Part shown: one piece after another, positions 16,586 through 24,462 of the stretch
Numbering within the stretch: the stretch's first letter is position 1
Layout of the letters: the number at the start of each line of letters is the position of its first letter
Assembly: GCA_948479395.1 (NCBI GenBank)
Contig: CAOLUI010000001.1
Location: forward strand, 39,752-72,903
Direction: 5' to 3'
From: an uncultured Bacilli bacterium
GTDB lineage: Bacteria > Bacillota_I > Bacilli_A > RF39 > UBA660
Length of the DNA stretch: 33,152 bases
Program-made: the position numbers and the translations under genes
The notes under the pieces: model-generated
What the model was told of the DNA's origin: nothing
Databases searched by the model: none
Seen by the model: the letters and a program-made list of their open reading frames with translations, nothing else

Positions 16586-16949
16586 AATCGCATTTTAGAA
16601 TTATTATTCCTATGATAATTCTAATTCTAAAATATATTTATAATAAAGTTAATGTGCTAGAAATAATAGTATATGATAATAAAAATTGGAGTCAAAAAAA
16701 TAAAAGGATAGTAGAAAAAATATATTCATTTATATGATGCCTAGATATATACTTAGATTTGAAATAAGACAATCTATTTAGTTCTAAAAAATTTGTTTGA
16801 ACAAATTATTTTTGAGACTTATAATGTTTTTGTATAGATACCAAACAATCTTGTTGTTAATACAAGAACATATGATTTTAATAATTTTTATCATAAAAAA
16901 ATTTATTTAATATGATATAATAGCCATAATATAAATTTTGAGGTTTCAA
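16586..16949. other. Gene-free region, about 360 bases
   Basis: No supported open reading frame on either strand. It holds two inverted repeats without clear function: 16596-16604 with 16615-16623, and AATTTGTT (16790-16797) with AACAAATT (16800-16807) followed by ATTTTT, which could be a weak plus-strand terminator of a short RNA or of a decayed gene. TATAAT at 16916-16921 may be the -10 of the following pseudogene. Confidence 0.5.
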
Positions 16950-17559
16950 ATGGAAAAGTTGAAATGTGAATCGTGTGGTGCTAATTTAGAAATAACTGAA
17001 GACAAAGAATATGCAATTTGGAAGCAAGGGAAACGATAGAAAAAGGTAGTAAATTTTTATTTGGATTTGGTCATTTTGTAGTCTCTAATATCATTTGTTT
17101 AGTTATAGTAGGATTAGTGGTTTTTAGTTTTATTAAAATATTTAATTCATCTCATTTTACAACTGATAATTCAGCTAAAACAGAATTTGATGGAGAAAAG
17201 TTTGATGATATGATGGATAAGCAGTTTTTTTATGGAAATTTTGAATTAGTAGTTTACAGAGTGCGTTTTTTGTAGAGTCATTATTAGAGCAAGTTGTTAC
17301 TAATAACTATCCCAGATTAAATAATTGGATAGAAGGTCAAGTTTTAAAGGAGAAATATCCACGAAGTATGAATCAAAGATAGTAAAAAAATATTTAACAT
17401 CAGATAAACTTGAAAGAAAAACAATGACTACGCAATAGTGGAAAAAAATTAGATAATCTCTTAACTATGATTTATAATGATATTTTAAAAACTAAAGGTC
17501 CAATATCTCATGAAATAGCACTTAGAAATGAATATAGAGATGAAAGTGTTAGAAAATAG
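16950..17559 (+). pseudogene. Decayed zinc-ribbon membrane protein gene
   Basis: A degraded gene readable only by changing frame. It begins at ATG 16950 with MEKLKCESCGANLEITEDKE, half of a two-knuckle zinc ribbon (CESC), and stops after 29 codons. A second frame (about 17018-17275) gives a membrane segment (about 17066-17140) and an acidic stretch. Further frames continue through 17272-17380, 17346-17438 and 17440-17559 with sensible protein sequence (for example NNWIEGQVLKEKYPR and GPISHEIALRNEYRDESVR) but each ends in a stop. At least three frameshifts and stops are needed to join them. The intact protein would be a zinc ribbon, a membrane helix and a soluble C-terminal domain; its function is unknown. 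Confidence 0.65.
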
Positions 17560-17614
17560 TATAATTTTTTAGTTTTAAGCGAATATGATCTTTCTTTAAG
17601 TTTTTTAAAAATTA

Positions 17615-17643
17615 TTGAATAAATAAAAAAAATATGATATAAA
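17615..17643 (+). promoter_or_regulatory. Promoter of the tyrosine T-box operon
   Basis: TTGAAT (17615-17620) and TATAAA (17638-17643) with a 17-base spacer, just before the T-box leader. Confidence 0.65.
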
Positions 17644-17654
17644 TAAAATAAATA

Positions 17655-17853
17655 AACGAAGAAAAATATTTAGTAGTTATTATATATTTTTTTTAGAGAA
17701 TTTGTGGTTGGTGCAAACAAATAGATTATAATAATGAATTACATTATTTTGAGTTTAATCGGTAACGCGTTATAGTAATAAAGTGCATGAAAAAAATTCA
17801 TGAATTAAGGTGGTACCGCGGTTTTTTCGTCCTTTGAAAAAAACTGCGTTTTT
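17655..17853 (+). promoter_or_regulatory. T-box riboswitch, tyrosine-specific
   Basis: A T-box leader with AGAGAA and GGTTGGTG (17695-17713). The specifier codon is probably TAC (17740-17742, followed by A), a tyrosine codon, in agreement with tyrS downstream. The T-box AAGGTGGTACCGCGG lies at 17807-17821. The terminator pairs 17817-17827 with 17838-17848 and ends in a T run. It aligns closely with the leucine leader at 3518. It should turn on the CYTH gene and tyrS when tRNA-Tyr is uncharged. Confidence 0.92.
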
Positions 17854-17867
17854 ATATGGAGGAAAAA

Positions 17868-18413
17868 ATGAATATTGAATATGAAGTAAGAATATTAAAT
17901 ATAAATAAAAAAGAAATAATTGAAAAATTAAAAGAGCTAAAAGCTGAATTTCAATGGGAAAGCCTTCAACAAAGATATACCTATGATTTTAATCCGATCT
18001 TGCCTCAAAAATGGATTAGATTACGTAAAAATGGTGTAGAAACAGCCCTAACTATAAAAAATATCAAATCTCATGAGGTAGATGGAACTGAAGAATTAGA
18101 AATAATTGTCAATGACTTTGAAAAAACAAATTTAATTTTAAACGAATTAGGATATAAACCAAAAGCCTTTCAAGAAAATAAAAGATGTCGATATTATTTA
18201 GATAATGTGGAAATCGATATTGATTCTTGGCCATTAATACCTGATTATATAGAAATTGAAGGAAAAAATATTGAAGAAGTAATGAAAATTGTTAATAAGC
18301 TAGGTTTTACTAAAAAAGACATTACTAGCAAAGATGTTGCAAGTATATATAAAGATTATGGTTATGAATTAGAATCATTAGCCGAAATAAAATTGGAGGA
18401 ATCAAGGAAATGA
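17868..18413 (+). CDS. CYTH-domain protein (class IV adenylate cyclase / triphosphatase family)
   Basis: A 181-residue single-domain protein of the CYTH fold, a tunnel that binds triphosphates and metal ions. It starts with the family mark E-x-E-x-basic (residues 4-8, EYEVR). Arg/Lys-rich strands follow (WIRLRKNG, LTIK), then paired acidic strands (EELEIIV, VEIDIDSWP, DYIEIEG), as in CyaB-like and thiamine-triphosphatase-like proteins. Hydrolysis of a triphosphate is more common in Gram-positives than cyclase action, but the substrate is open. ATG 17868 is chosen because GGAGG lies just before it; an ATG at 17856 would overlap that site. It is under the tyrosine T-box and overlaps tyrS by 4 bases (ATGA). 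Confidence 0.85.
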   Translation: MNIEYEVRILNINKKEIIEKLKELKAEFQWESLQQRYTYDFNPILPQKWIRLRKNGVETALTIKNIKSHEVDGTEELEIIVNDFEKTNLILNELGYKPKAFQENKRCRYYLDNVEIDIDSWPLIPDYIEIEGKNIEEVMKIVNKLGFTKKDITSKDVASIYKDYGYELESLAEIKLEESRK

Positions 18414-19642
18414 AAATTTATGAAGATTTAATATGGAGAGGATTAATTAAAGATATTACTTCTCCTGAATTAAAAGAAAAATTAAATCAAGGAGGCTTGA
18501 CTTTTTATATCGGAGCTGATCCCACTGCCGAAAGTTTGCACATTGGGCAATTTCCTACGTTTTTAATGGTTGAAAGATTAAAAAGAGCAGGGCATAATCC
18601 TATTATTCTGGTAGGGGGAGCAACTGGTCGTGTCGGAGATCCAAGAGGAACTGGAGAAAGAGAAAAAGCTGACATTGAAGTTATTGAAAATAACTTTGTT
18701 AAAATAAAGAAGCAATTTCATCAATTGTTTGGTAGTGAAATACAGATAGTTAATAATTATGATTGGTTTAAAGATATTAATTATATTGATTTTTTGAGAG
18801 ATGTCGGAAAATATATTAACGTTAATTATATGATTAATAAAGATTTAGTAAAACGTCAAATGGAAATAGGTATTTCTTATGCTGAATTTTCTTATATGCT
18901 AATTCAAGGGTATGATTATAAAGTTTTACATGATAAATATGGCGTAAATTTACAATTTGGCGGCAGTGATCAATGGGGTAATTTAACTACGGGTATTGAA
19001 TTAATTAGAAAATTAAATAATGAAGAAGTTTATGCTTTTTCCACTCCTTTAACAGTTGATGCTAATGGTTTAAAATTAGGCAAATCTTATGGAAATTCCT
19101 TATGGTTAGATAAAAATAAAACATCTAGTTATGAACTATATCAATATATACTTAATTTTGAAGATATTATGATGGAAGATTATTTGAAAAGATTTACTTT
19201 TTTAGAAAAAGATGAAATTGAGCAAATTCTTCAAAAACACCAAGAAAAACCGGAGAATCGTTTTGCCCAAAAAACTCTTGCTCACGAAGTAATAACCTTC
19301 TTGCATGGTGAGGATGAATTTAATAAAGCTCAAAAAATGAGTGAAGCTTTATTTAATGGAGATATTACCAAATTAAATGCTTCAGATATTTTAGATAGCC
19401 TAAAGGATATTCCGCGTTTTTTACTCCCTGAAGAAATTAATATTATCGATTTATTAGTTAATAATAAAATTTGTTCTAGTAAAAGAGACGCTCGTGAAAT
19501 GATTACTAATGGAGCAATTTTTCTAAATAATCAAAAAGAAACTAATTTAGATAAAATAATAACTTCTAAAGAAGCGATTGATAATAAAGTAATTATTATA
19601 AAAAAAGGCAAGAAAAAGTATTTTTTAGGCTTTTATAAATAA
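18410..19642 (+). CDS. tyrS: Tyrosyl-tRNA synthetase
   Basis: A 410-residue class I synthetase that charges tRNA-Tyr, of normal length. The first signature is HIGQ (residues 44-47) in ADPTAESLHIGQFP. GGSDQWGN, typical for tyrosine recognition, lies mid-protein. The second signature is KLGKS (222-226). The C-terminal 65 residues form an S4 RNA-binding domain (KRDAREMITNGAIFLN). Its start overlaps the stop of the CYTH gene, so translation is coupled, and both genes answer to the tyrosine T-box upstream. Confidence 0.98.
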   Translation: MKIYEDLIWRGLIKDITSPELKEKLNQGGLTFYIGADPTAESLHIGQFPTFLMVERLKRAGHNPIILVGGATGRVGDPRGTGEREKADIEVIENNFVKIKKQFHQLFGSEIQIVNNYDWFKDINYIDFLRDVGKYINVNYMINKDLVKRQMEIGISYAEFSYMLIQGYDYKVLHDKYGVNLQFGGSDQWGNLTTGIELIRKLNNEEVYAFSTPLTVDANGLKLGKSYGNSLWLDKNKTSSYELYQYILNFEDIMMEDYLKRFTFLEKDEIEQILQKHQEKPENRFAQKTLAHEVITFLHGEDEFNKAQKMSEALFNGDITKLNASDILDSLKDIPRFLLPEEINIIDLLVNNKICSSKRDAREMITNGAIFLNNQKETNLDKIITSKEAIDNKVIIIKKGKKKYFLGFYK

Positions 19643-19668
19643 ACAAATTTTTAAACTTTCATAATCTA
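19643..19668 (+). promoter_or_regulatory. Possible SigK-like promoter of the coat-like gene
   Basis: CATAATCTA (19660-19668) fits the SigK -10 CATAnnnTA. An AC lies at 19643-19644, 15 bases upstream, one base short of the usual 16-17. Confidence 0.35.
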
Positions 19669-19688
19669 TTTATGAGAGGAGAATAAAT

Positions 19689-19904
19689 ATGTATCAAAAT
19701 TCTTATATACGCCACAATCCTTATCAAAATGGAGACCGTCAATTCTTATTTCCATTTTTAGGAGGAGCCTTACTTGGAGGAGCAGCTGTAGGACTTACAA
19801 GACCAAGACCAATTTATAATGTGGCTCCAAGACCTTATCCACCAATGGGTCCAGGACCATATGGCTATTCATCATATGGTTATTATTATCCTTATGGTCG
19901 TTAA
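19689..19904 (+). CDS. Small Pro/Tyr/Gly-rich protein, probable spore coat component
   Basis: A 71-residue protein. Residues 1-20 are polar. A glycine-rich hydrophobic stretch (about 20-38, FLFPFLGGALLGGAAVG) follows. The C-terminal half is dense in Pro, Tyr and Gly (YPPMGPGPYGYSSYGYYY). Such tyrosine-rich low-complexity tails are common in spore coat proteins, where they can be cross-linked. ATG follows GAGAGGAG. A SigK-like element upstream and a strong terminator after it make it a single-gene unit. No named family is recognised; the coat role is inferred. Confidence 0.65.
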   Translation: MYQNSYIRHNPYQNGDRQFLFPFLGGALLGGAAVGLTRPRPIYNVAPRPYPPMGPGPYGYSSYGYYYPYGR

Positions 19905-19928
19905 CAAGAATAATTTCTTGTTTTTTTA
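19903..19928 (+). terminator. Intrinsic terminator of the coat-like gene
   Basis: AACAAGAA (19903-19910) pairs with TTCTTGTT (19915-19922), four-base loop, followed by a T tract. The left arm includes the last bases of the stop codon. Confidence 0.88.
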
Positions 19929-21026
19929 TTTTATATTTTTATATTTTAACATATTTAAAATAAAACCAATAAATATAAAATAAATAATCATATTAGATCC
20001 CCCATAAGATAAAAATGGTAGAGGAATCCCCATTATGGGAAAAAGTCCTAAATTCATTAAAATATTTTGTACTTGTTGATAAATAAACATGAATAAAAAA
20101 CCATTAATAAATAATTTAGTTGAATAATTCTTTTCTTGAAAAATTTTATTAATAAAAAATATATTTAATACTAAAAAACAAAACAATACAATTACATCTC
20201 CTAAAAAGCCAAAAATAGCAGTATTTAAAGTAAAAACAAAATCTGTAGGGAATTCTGGAACATAAAGCAAATTATTTTGAATTCCATGTCCTAAAAAATT
20301 AGCGTTTCCAATTGTAATTAAAGCATTATTAAGTTGCAGTCCATTGCCAGTTTTAAAATTAATAAGCCGATCTACTCGGTAAAAAAAACTAGTTCCGATC
20401 CATTTAATTAATAAATCTTGATTATAAAAATATAAGTAAAAAAAACTTCCTAAAAAAATAATCCCAAGAATAAAAGCTAAAATAAACCAGATTTTTTTTA
20501 TTCCTGATAAAAGAAAAATACTAAATAAAATTAATAAATAAATAATAATAGCTCCTGTATCAGGTTCTAAAAAAACTAATATAGAAGGAATTAAAGTAAT
20601 TAAAATAGCTAATATTATAAATTTAATTTCTGATATAATTTTATTATGAAATAAATCACTTAAATGTATGAGATAAAAAAGTAAAGTTATTTTCATAAAT
20701 TCACTTGGTTGAAAATTAAAAAACTTTAAATTGAACCAGGCTTTAGCTCCATTAATTTCCGAACCAAAAAATAAAACTAGAATAAGTAAAATATTTCCTA
20801 AAAGATAAAAATAAAAACTATACTCTAAGAAAAATTTAAATTTAAATTTTTGAATTAATATTATCAAACTAAAACCTATCAAATACCAAAGAATTTGTTT
20901 CTTTAAATGTAGGGAATATAAAGATTTAACAAATTGAGCTTGATACATACAAAAAAAACTAAATATCATTAAAATAATAATAGGTATAAATAAAAATAAA
21001 TTATATTTCTTTAAAATCTTTTTCAT
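19926..21026 (-). CDS. rodA: RodA/FtsW-family peptidoglycan glycosyltransferase
   Basis: A 366-residue SEDS protein with about ten membrane helices that polymerises lipid II. Family motifs appear in order: NGAKAWF with QPSEF, EPDTGA, GNGLQLNNALITIGNANFLGHG, then FPTDFVF carrying the conserved Asp, and GIPLPFLSYGGSNM. The residue pair after TDFVF, usually acidic (AEE-like), is LNTAIFG here. Length and the N-terminus favour RodA over FtsW, but a sporulation paralogue (SpoVE-like) cannot be excluded. ATG 21026 is chosen; a TTG at 21044 is possible, and neither has a good ribosome binding site. No penicillin-binding protein partner lies nearby. Confidence 0.88.
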   Translation of the reverse strand: MKKILKKYNLFLFIPIIILMIFSFFCMYQAQFVKSLYSLHLKKQILWYLIGFSLIILIQKFKFKFFLEYSFYFYLLGNILLILVLFFGSEINGAKAWFNLKFFNFQPSEFMKITLLFYLIHLSDLFHNKIISEIKFIILAILITLIPSILVFLEPDTGAIIIYLLILFSIFLLSGIKKIWFILAFILGIIFLGSFFYLYFYNQDLLIKWIGTSFFYRVDRLINFKTGNGLQLNNALITIGNANFLGHGIQNNLLYVPEFPTDFVFTLNTAIFGFLGDVIVLFCFLVLNIFFINKIFQEKNYSTKLFINGFLFMFIYQQVQNILMNLGLFPIMGIPLPFLSYGGSNMIIYFIFIGFILNMLKYKNIK

Positions 21027-21084
21027 ATTTTTATTATGCAACAAAAATCTAATTTAATCATAAAATGTAGCGAGGTGTATTATA

Positions 21085-21384
21085 ATGAATAAAAAATTAC
21101 CAAAAGTTTTCGTCGTTCCCATGAATAAAGAAATTAGAAATAATAAAGATATCTTTTTAAGTTCTGAAAAAAGAAGTATTAATGAAGAAAAAATTATTCA
21201 TCCGAATGAAATAAATAAATTATTTAATGCTAAAGATCATGTTTATAAAACTCGTGTTCTTCTAAAAACCTTGAACGAGCAAAAAGAAGTCGATATCATT
21301 GGTTTAAAAAACGATAATTTATTAACACTTGATGGCAAAATAATACCTATTAAAGAAATTCAAGAAATAAAAAAAGTGTCTTAA
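21085..21384 (+). CDS. Conserved-looking small protein of unknown function
   Basis: A 99-residue soluble protein I do not recognise. The N-terminal half is basic and polar (KVFVVPMNKEIRNNKDIFLSSEKRS). The C-terminal half looks like a compact beta-rich domain (TRVLLKTLNEQKEVDIIGLKNDNLLTLDGKIIPIKEI). It has no signal peptide or membrane segment. ATG 21085 follows GAGGTG. It is divergent from rodA, about 58 bases away, and converges on the EIIB-like gene. Confidence 0.65.
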   Translation: MNKKLPKVFVVPMNKEIRNNKDIFLSSEKRSINEEKIIHPNEINKLFNAKDHVYKTRVLLKTLNEQKEVDIIGLKNDNLLTLDGKIIPIKEIQEIKKVS

Positions 21385-21392
21385 AACACTTT
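21369..21392 (-). terminator. Terminator of the EIIB-like gene
   Basis: AAAGTGT (21373-21379) pairs with ACACTTT (21386-21392). On the minus strand it is followed by a T run (complement of 21369-21375). It overlaps the last codons of the converging 99-residue gene. Confidence 0.7.
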
Positions 21393-21708
21393 AGATTATA
21401 TCATCAATATACTTTTTTAAAACTCTAGCATCTTTACCAAAAATAATTTTTAACTGATTATCTATTTCTACAATTCCTTTAGCTCCTAATTTTTGAATGG
21501 CATTTTTATCAACAATATTGACATCTTTTAATAATACTTTAAATCTCGACATATTACACTCAGCACTAACGATATTATCTTTTCCACCTAAATAATTAAT
21601 TAACTTATTAGCTTCTACACTAAAATCTCTTCTTGTTAATTTAATAACTATCAAAGAAATTAAGGCTAATACTCCTAAAATAATTATATATTGAAATATT
21701 GTATTCAT
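21391..21708 (-). CDS. Membrane-anchored stand-alone PTS EIIB-like domain
   Basis: A 105-residue protein with one N-terminal membrane segment (about 5-24) followed by an EIIB domain of the glucose/sucrose PTS type. The domain marks are LGGKDNIVSAECNMSRFKV with Cys51 in the phospho-cysteine position, KDVNIVDKNAIQKLGAKGIV, and a final LKIIFGK. In complete transporters this domain is fused to EIIC, which is absent here and nearby. It may accept phosphate for an EIIC encoded elsewhere, or serve a regulatory role. ATG 21708 follows AGGTGA by 4 bases. It is a single-gene unit. Confidence 0.8.
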   Translation of the reverse strand: MNTIFQYIIILGVLALISLIVIKLTRRDFSVEANKLINYLGGKDNIVSAECNMSRFKVLLKDVNIVDKNAIQKLGAKGIVEIDNQLKIIFGKDARVLKKYIDDII

Positions 21709-21770
21709 TTTATCACCTATCAAAATTATACACCAAAAACTAAAATTTTAAAACATTTTTGAATTCGAGA

Positions 21771-21797
21771 ACTATTTTAGAATATTAACATAAATTA
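21771..21797 (+). promoter_or_regulatory. SigK-like promoter of the CotY/CotZ gene
   Basis: AC (21771-21772), 16 bases, then CATAAATTA (21789-21797). This is an exact match to the known SigK pattern AC-N16/17-CATAnnnTA, placed 31 bases before the coat gene ATG. Confidence 0.55.
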
Positions 21798-21828
21798 ATA
21801 ATGAGAATACATGAAAGGGGAAATTGTT

Positions 21829-22269
21829 ATGTGTAATAAAACTCCAGAAGAACAAACAAGCTGTATTGCTGAAATTCTAAACGTTATATTAGTCCTTCAA
21901 CAAAATGCTTGCCCAGATAATTGTTTAGATTCTTGTGATAGACCAATGCTTGGTGGTGGACCTAATTGTCTTATTTGTAATACTAGACCAATAATGCTAT
22001 ATACTTGTTGCGGGAATGGGACTCCATGGAGTATGCCAATTAGTAAAGATTCAACTGCAACCTGTCCTGATGCTGGTACAGCAACATGTTCTAATATATT
22101 TAGAGTAGAAAAAGTCGATGGCAATTGTTGTACATGTCGTGTACTTGCTGATAATCCTGATACAACTAGTCTAAATCCATATATTGCAACAAATTCATTT
22201 TTTACAATTAGTTTAGATTGTGTTTGTGCAATAAGATGTTTAACTGATACATTTGTTGAATGTGTATAA
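21829..22269 (+). CDS. CotY/CotZ-family spore coat protein
   Basis: A 146-residue cysteine-rich protein of the CotY/CotZ family, which forms the disulfide-linked outer coat or crust of spores. Family-typical segments are CIAEILNVILVLQQNA, SCDRPMLG, NTRPIMLYTCCGNG, and FRVEKVDGNCCTCRVL. There are 18 cysteines, several as adjacent pairs. ATG 21829 is chosen because AAAGGGGA lies before it; an ATG at 21811 would place that site inside the gene. An exact SigK-type promoter precedes it and a strong terminator follows. CotY and CotZ cannot be told apart here. Confidence 0.92.
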   Translation: MCNKTPEEQTSCIAEILNVILVLQQNACPDNCLDSCDRPMLGGGPNCLICNTRPIMLYTCCGNGTPWSMPISKDSTATCPDAGTATCSNIFRVEKVDGNCCTCRVLADNPDTTSLNPYIATNSFFTISLDCVCAIRCLTDTFVECV

Positions 22270-22289
22270 GACCGCAAGGTCTTTTTTTA
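22269..22289 (+). terminator. Intrinsic terminator of the coat gene
   Basis: AGACC (22269-22273), GCAA loop, GGTCT (22278-22282), then a T run. It begins at the last base of the stop codon. Confidence 0.9.
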
Positions 22290-22321
22290 TTTGCATAAAA
22301 TATATTAAAGGAATTGATAAT

Positions 22322-22840
22322 ATGAAATTTTTAAAAGAACAAATAAAATTAATTAGAAAAAAAGATCCCGCTTTAAAAAGCAATTTAGAAGTCTTATTAT
22401 ACCCCAGTTTTAAAGCGCAAATTTATTATAAAATATCTCATTATTTATATCAAAAAAAATTATTTTTCTTAGCTAGATATTTTTCAGAAAAAGGGAAAAG
22501 AAAAACCGGAATAGAAATTCATCCTGGTGCCACAATTGGGCATAATTTATTTATTGATCATGGATTTGGGGTAGTAATAGGAGAAACGGCGATAATAGGG
22601 GATGACGTCGTAATTTATCATGGCGTAACCCTAGGTGGAACCAAAAATACTCAAACTAAAAGACATCCTACTGTTAATAATAATGTTTCCATTGGAGCTC
22701 ATGCTCAAATACTTGGTAATATTATAATTGGGGAAAATGCTAAAATTGGCGCTGGAGCAGTAGTTTTAAAAGATGTTTTAAAAAATACTATAGTAACAGG
22801 TATTCCTGCAAAAAAAATAAATAAAAAAGAAGAATTTTAA
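22322..22840 (+). CDS. cysE: Serine O-acetyltransferase
   Basis: A 172-residue short-form CysE that makes O-acetylserine from serine and acetyl-CoA, the first step of cysteine synthesis. A helical N-terminal part (KDPALKSNLEVLLYPSFKA) is followed by left-handed hexapeptide repeats with IDHGFGVVIGETAIIGDDV, YHGVTLGGT, and GAGAVVLKDV. ATG 22322 follows AAAGGAATTG; the longer reading from 22253 starts inside the coat gene. No cysteine synthase gene lies in the window. Cysteine supply would matter for the cysteine-rich coat and pilus proteins encoded near it, but this link is only positional. Confidence 0.93.
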   Translation: MKFLKEQIKLIRKKDPALKSNLEVLLYPSFKAQIYYKISHYLYQKKLFFLARYFSEKGKRKTGIEIHPGATIGHNLFIDHGFGVVIGETAIIGDDVVIYHGVTLGGTKNTQTKRHPTVNNNVSIGAHAQILGNIIIGENAKIGAGAVVLKDVLKNTIVTGIPAKKINKKEEF

Positions 22841-22859
22841 AATAAAAAATTTTTCTTTT

Positions 22860-23732
22860 TTATTTATTATAAAGGCGATAAAAATTTATAGAAGGCATAT
22901 TCATAAATCGAATATCATATTTATAAGTTCCTAAACCATTTGAAACATACATATTTATTTTTTTCTTATGATAAAAATCTTCTGTATAATTTGCAATACC
23001 ATCTTGTTTTAATAAATAACCCTTAAAGGGAAGATCTACTAATTCACCTAAAGTATGCCCTGTAAGTAAAATATTAGGTCTAATTTCTTTGTCTATTAAA
23101 TTATCTAGTATAATAGGTTCATGGTTTAACCATATTCTAAAATAATCATTTTTATCTTCACCAAGAGCCTTATTAATGTCATTTTCTCCCTCTAGTAAAG
23201 ATGATGTACCAATAAATTGAATTGGATTATTTCCTTTATAATATAATAAATCATTTTCATTATCTAAAATTTTAAAACCAACATTATTCATTATTTCTAA
23301 ATATTTCTCTTTATTAGTATAATCACTATTACCAACAACAGCATATTTATTAAATGTTGCTGATAATTCTTGCAAAATATTTTTTATATTCTCAAAACTA
23401 TCTTCTTTTAAATTAATTGAACTATTAAATAAATCACCTGTAAAAACAATGACATCTGGCTTTAATTCGTTAATTTTTTTAACTATACTTTTTAATTCTA
23501 CATCATTAATTGAACTTCCATAATAAATATCTGAAAAATGTACAATTTTAAAACCATTAAATTCTTCAGGTAAACTATCAATGACAACAGCTTTTTCATT
23601 AACTAAAAGTAATTTTGGTTCAATATAACTAATATAAAGATAAAAGGAAATACTAAAAAAAACCAAAATAAATAAAAATATTTTAAAAAAAAATTTTCTT
23701 TTAAATGGGTTAATTTCTATATTTTCATTCAT
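22860..23732 (-). CDS. Membrane-anchored metallophosphoesterase-like protein with altered active site
   Basis: A 290-residue protein with one N-terminal membrane segment (about 15-36) and an extracellular-type YkuE-like calcineurin phosphoesterase domain. The fold marks are present but several metal ligands are changed. FSDIYYG has Asp68 but Tyr70 where His is expected. TGD (Asp100) is intact. GNSD (135-137) has Ser instead of the catalytic His. LNHEP (His204) is intact. GHTLGE (His226) has Leu228 instead of the second His. It is probably inactive or has a changed reaction. ATG follows AGGAG. It is the third gene of a minus-strand operon, 4 bases after the CPBP protease gene. Confidence 0.85.
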   Translation of the reverse strand: MNENIEINPFKRKFFFKIFLFILVFFSISFYLYISYIEPKLLLVNEKAVVIDSLPEEFNGFKIVHFSDIYYGSSINDVELKSIVKKINELKPDVIVFTGDLFNSSINLKEDSFENIKNILQELSATFNKYAVVGNSDYTNKEKYLEIMNNVGFKILDNENDLLYYKGNNPIQFIGTSSLLEGENDINKALGEDKNDYFRIWLNHEPIILDNLIDKEIRPNILLTGHTLGELVDLPFKGYLLKQDGIANYTEDFYHKKKINMYVSNGLGTYKYDIRFMNMPSINFYRLYNK

Positions 23733-23736
23733 ATTT

Positions 23737-24462
23737 CTATACTCCTAAAAAATACATAATTAAAATCAAGACAACAGAAAACGAATTATGAAGCATATGT
23801 GGAATAATCGAAGAGAAAATATTATCTGTCTCATAATAAGCTTTTGCAAAAAAGAATCCTAAGGATCCATATGGAATAATAAATAAAAATTCTCCTGCAT
23901 GTTTTATAATATTGCTAAATGATAAAGGATCAAATGCAGTCATAACATGTAATAATCCAAAGATGAATCCACAAAATAAAGCATAAGGTACTTCTTTAGA
24001 AAAAGATTTTCTAAAACAAAAACGGAAAACTAATTCCTCTAAAAAAGGACCAAAGAAAACAATAGTTGGAATTGCATAAAAAGGTGTTTTCATAATAGTT
24101 TCTCTAGTAACTTGTTCATTAACAGCAATATTTCCTAATAAAGAAGTTACAACCAAATTAGAAATAATCATTATTACAATCCCATATCCCCAATAAGAAA
24201 AACCTTTATTTAAAACCTTTTTGGGATTTTTAATAAATTCTTTAAATTGTTTTAAAATATCCTTTCTTACAAACACTAAAACACTTAAAAAAGTAAATAG
24301 ATATACAGCCAGAGCAGATATATTTAATATCCAAAAATTGGTACTTTTAAGACCACTTTGAAATATCATGGCAAAAATACTAGGGCTAATATATATATAT
24401 AATAAGAAAATAAAAGCACTAAAAAGCATTCCTTTTAAAAACTTAATAATTTTTTCTTTCAT
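23737..24462 (-). CDS. CPBP-family intramembrane metalloprotease
   Basis: A 241-residue protein with about seven membrane helices. It belongs to the CPBP (CAAX protease / bacteriocin-processing, Abi) family. The catalytic motifs are complete: LEELVFR (Glu142, Glu143, Arg147), FGLLH (His172) and PHMLHN (His222, Asn226). Members cleave membrane proteins or peptides and can act in bacteriocin immunity; the substrate here is unknown. Its ATG overlaps the stop of the thioredoxin-like gene (ATGA), so the two are translationally coupled. Confidence 0.9.
   Translation of the reverse strand: MKEKIIKFLKGMLFSAFIFLLYIYISPSIFAMIFQSGLKSTNFWILNISALAVYLFTFLSVLVFVRKDILKQFKEFIKNPKKVLNKGFSYWGYGIVIMIISNLVVTSLLGNIAVNEQVTRETIMKTPFYAIPTIVFFGPFLEELVFRFCFRKSFSKEVPYALFCGFIFGLLHVMTAFDPLSFSNIIKHAGEFLFIIPYGSLGFFFAKAYYETDNIFSSIIPHMLHNSFSVVLILIMYFLGV

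Noticed and set aside
20180..20240. Loss of the acidic pair after TDFVF in RodA as a sign of inactivity
   Set aside because: The conserved Asp in TDFVF and the other SEDS motifs are intact, so the change is not enough to call it inactive.
21897..22277. A 126-codon minus-strand frame opposite the CotY/CotZ gene
   Set aside because: The plus strand has clear family motifs, a promoter, a ribosome binding site and a terminator; the minus frame has none.
22253..22321. Longer N-terminus for cysE
   Set aside because: It would start inside the coat gene and run through that gene's terminator; ATG 22322 has a proper ribosome binding site and gives the family start.
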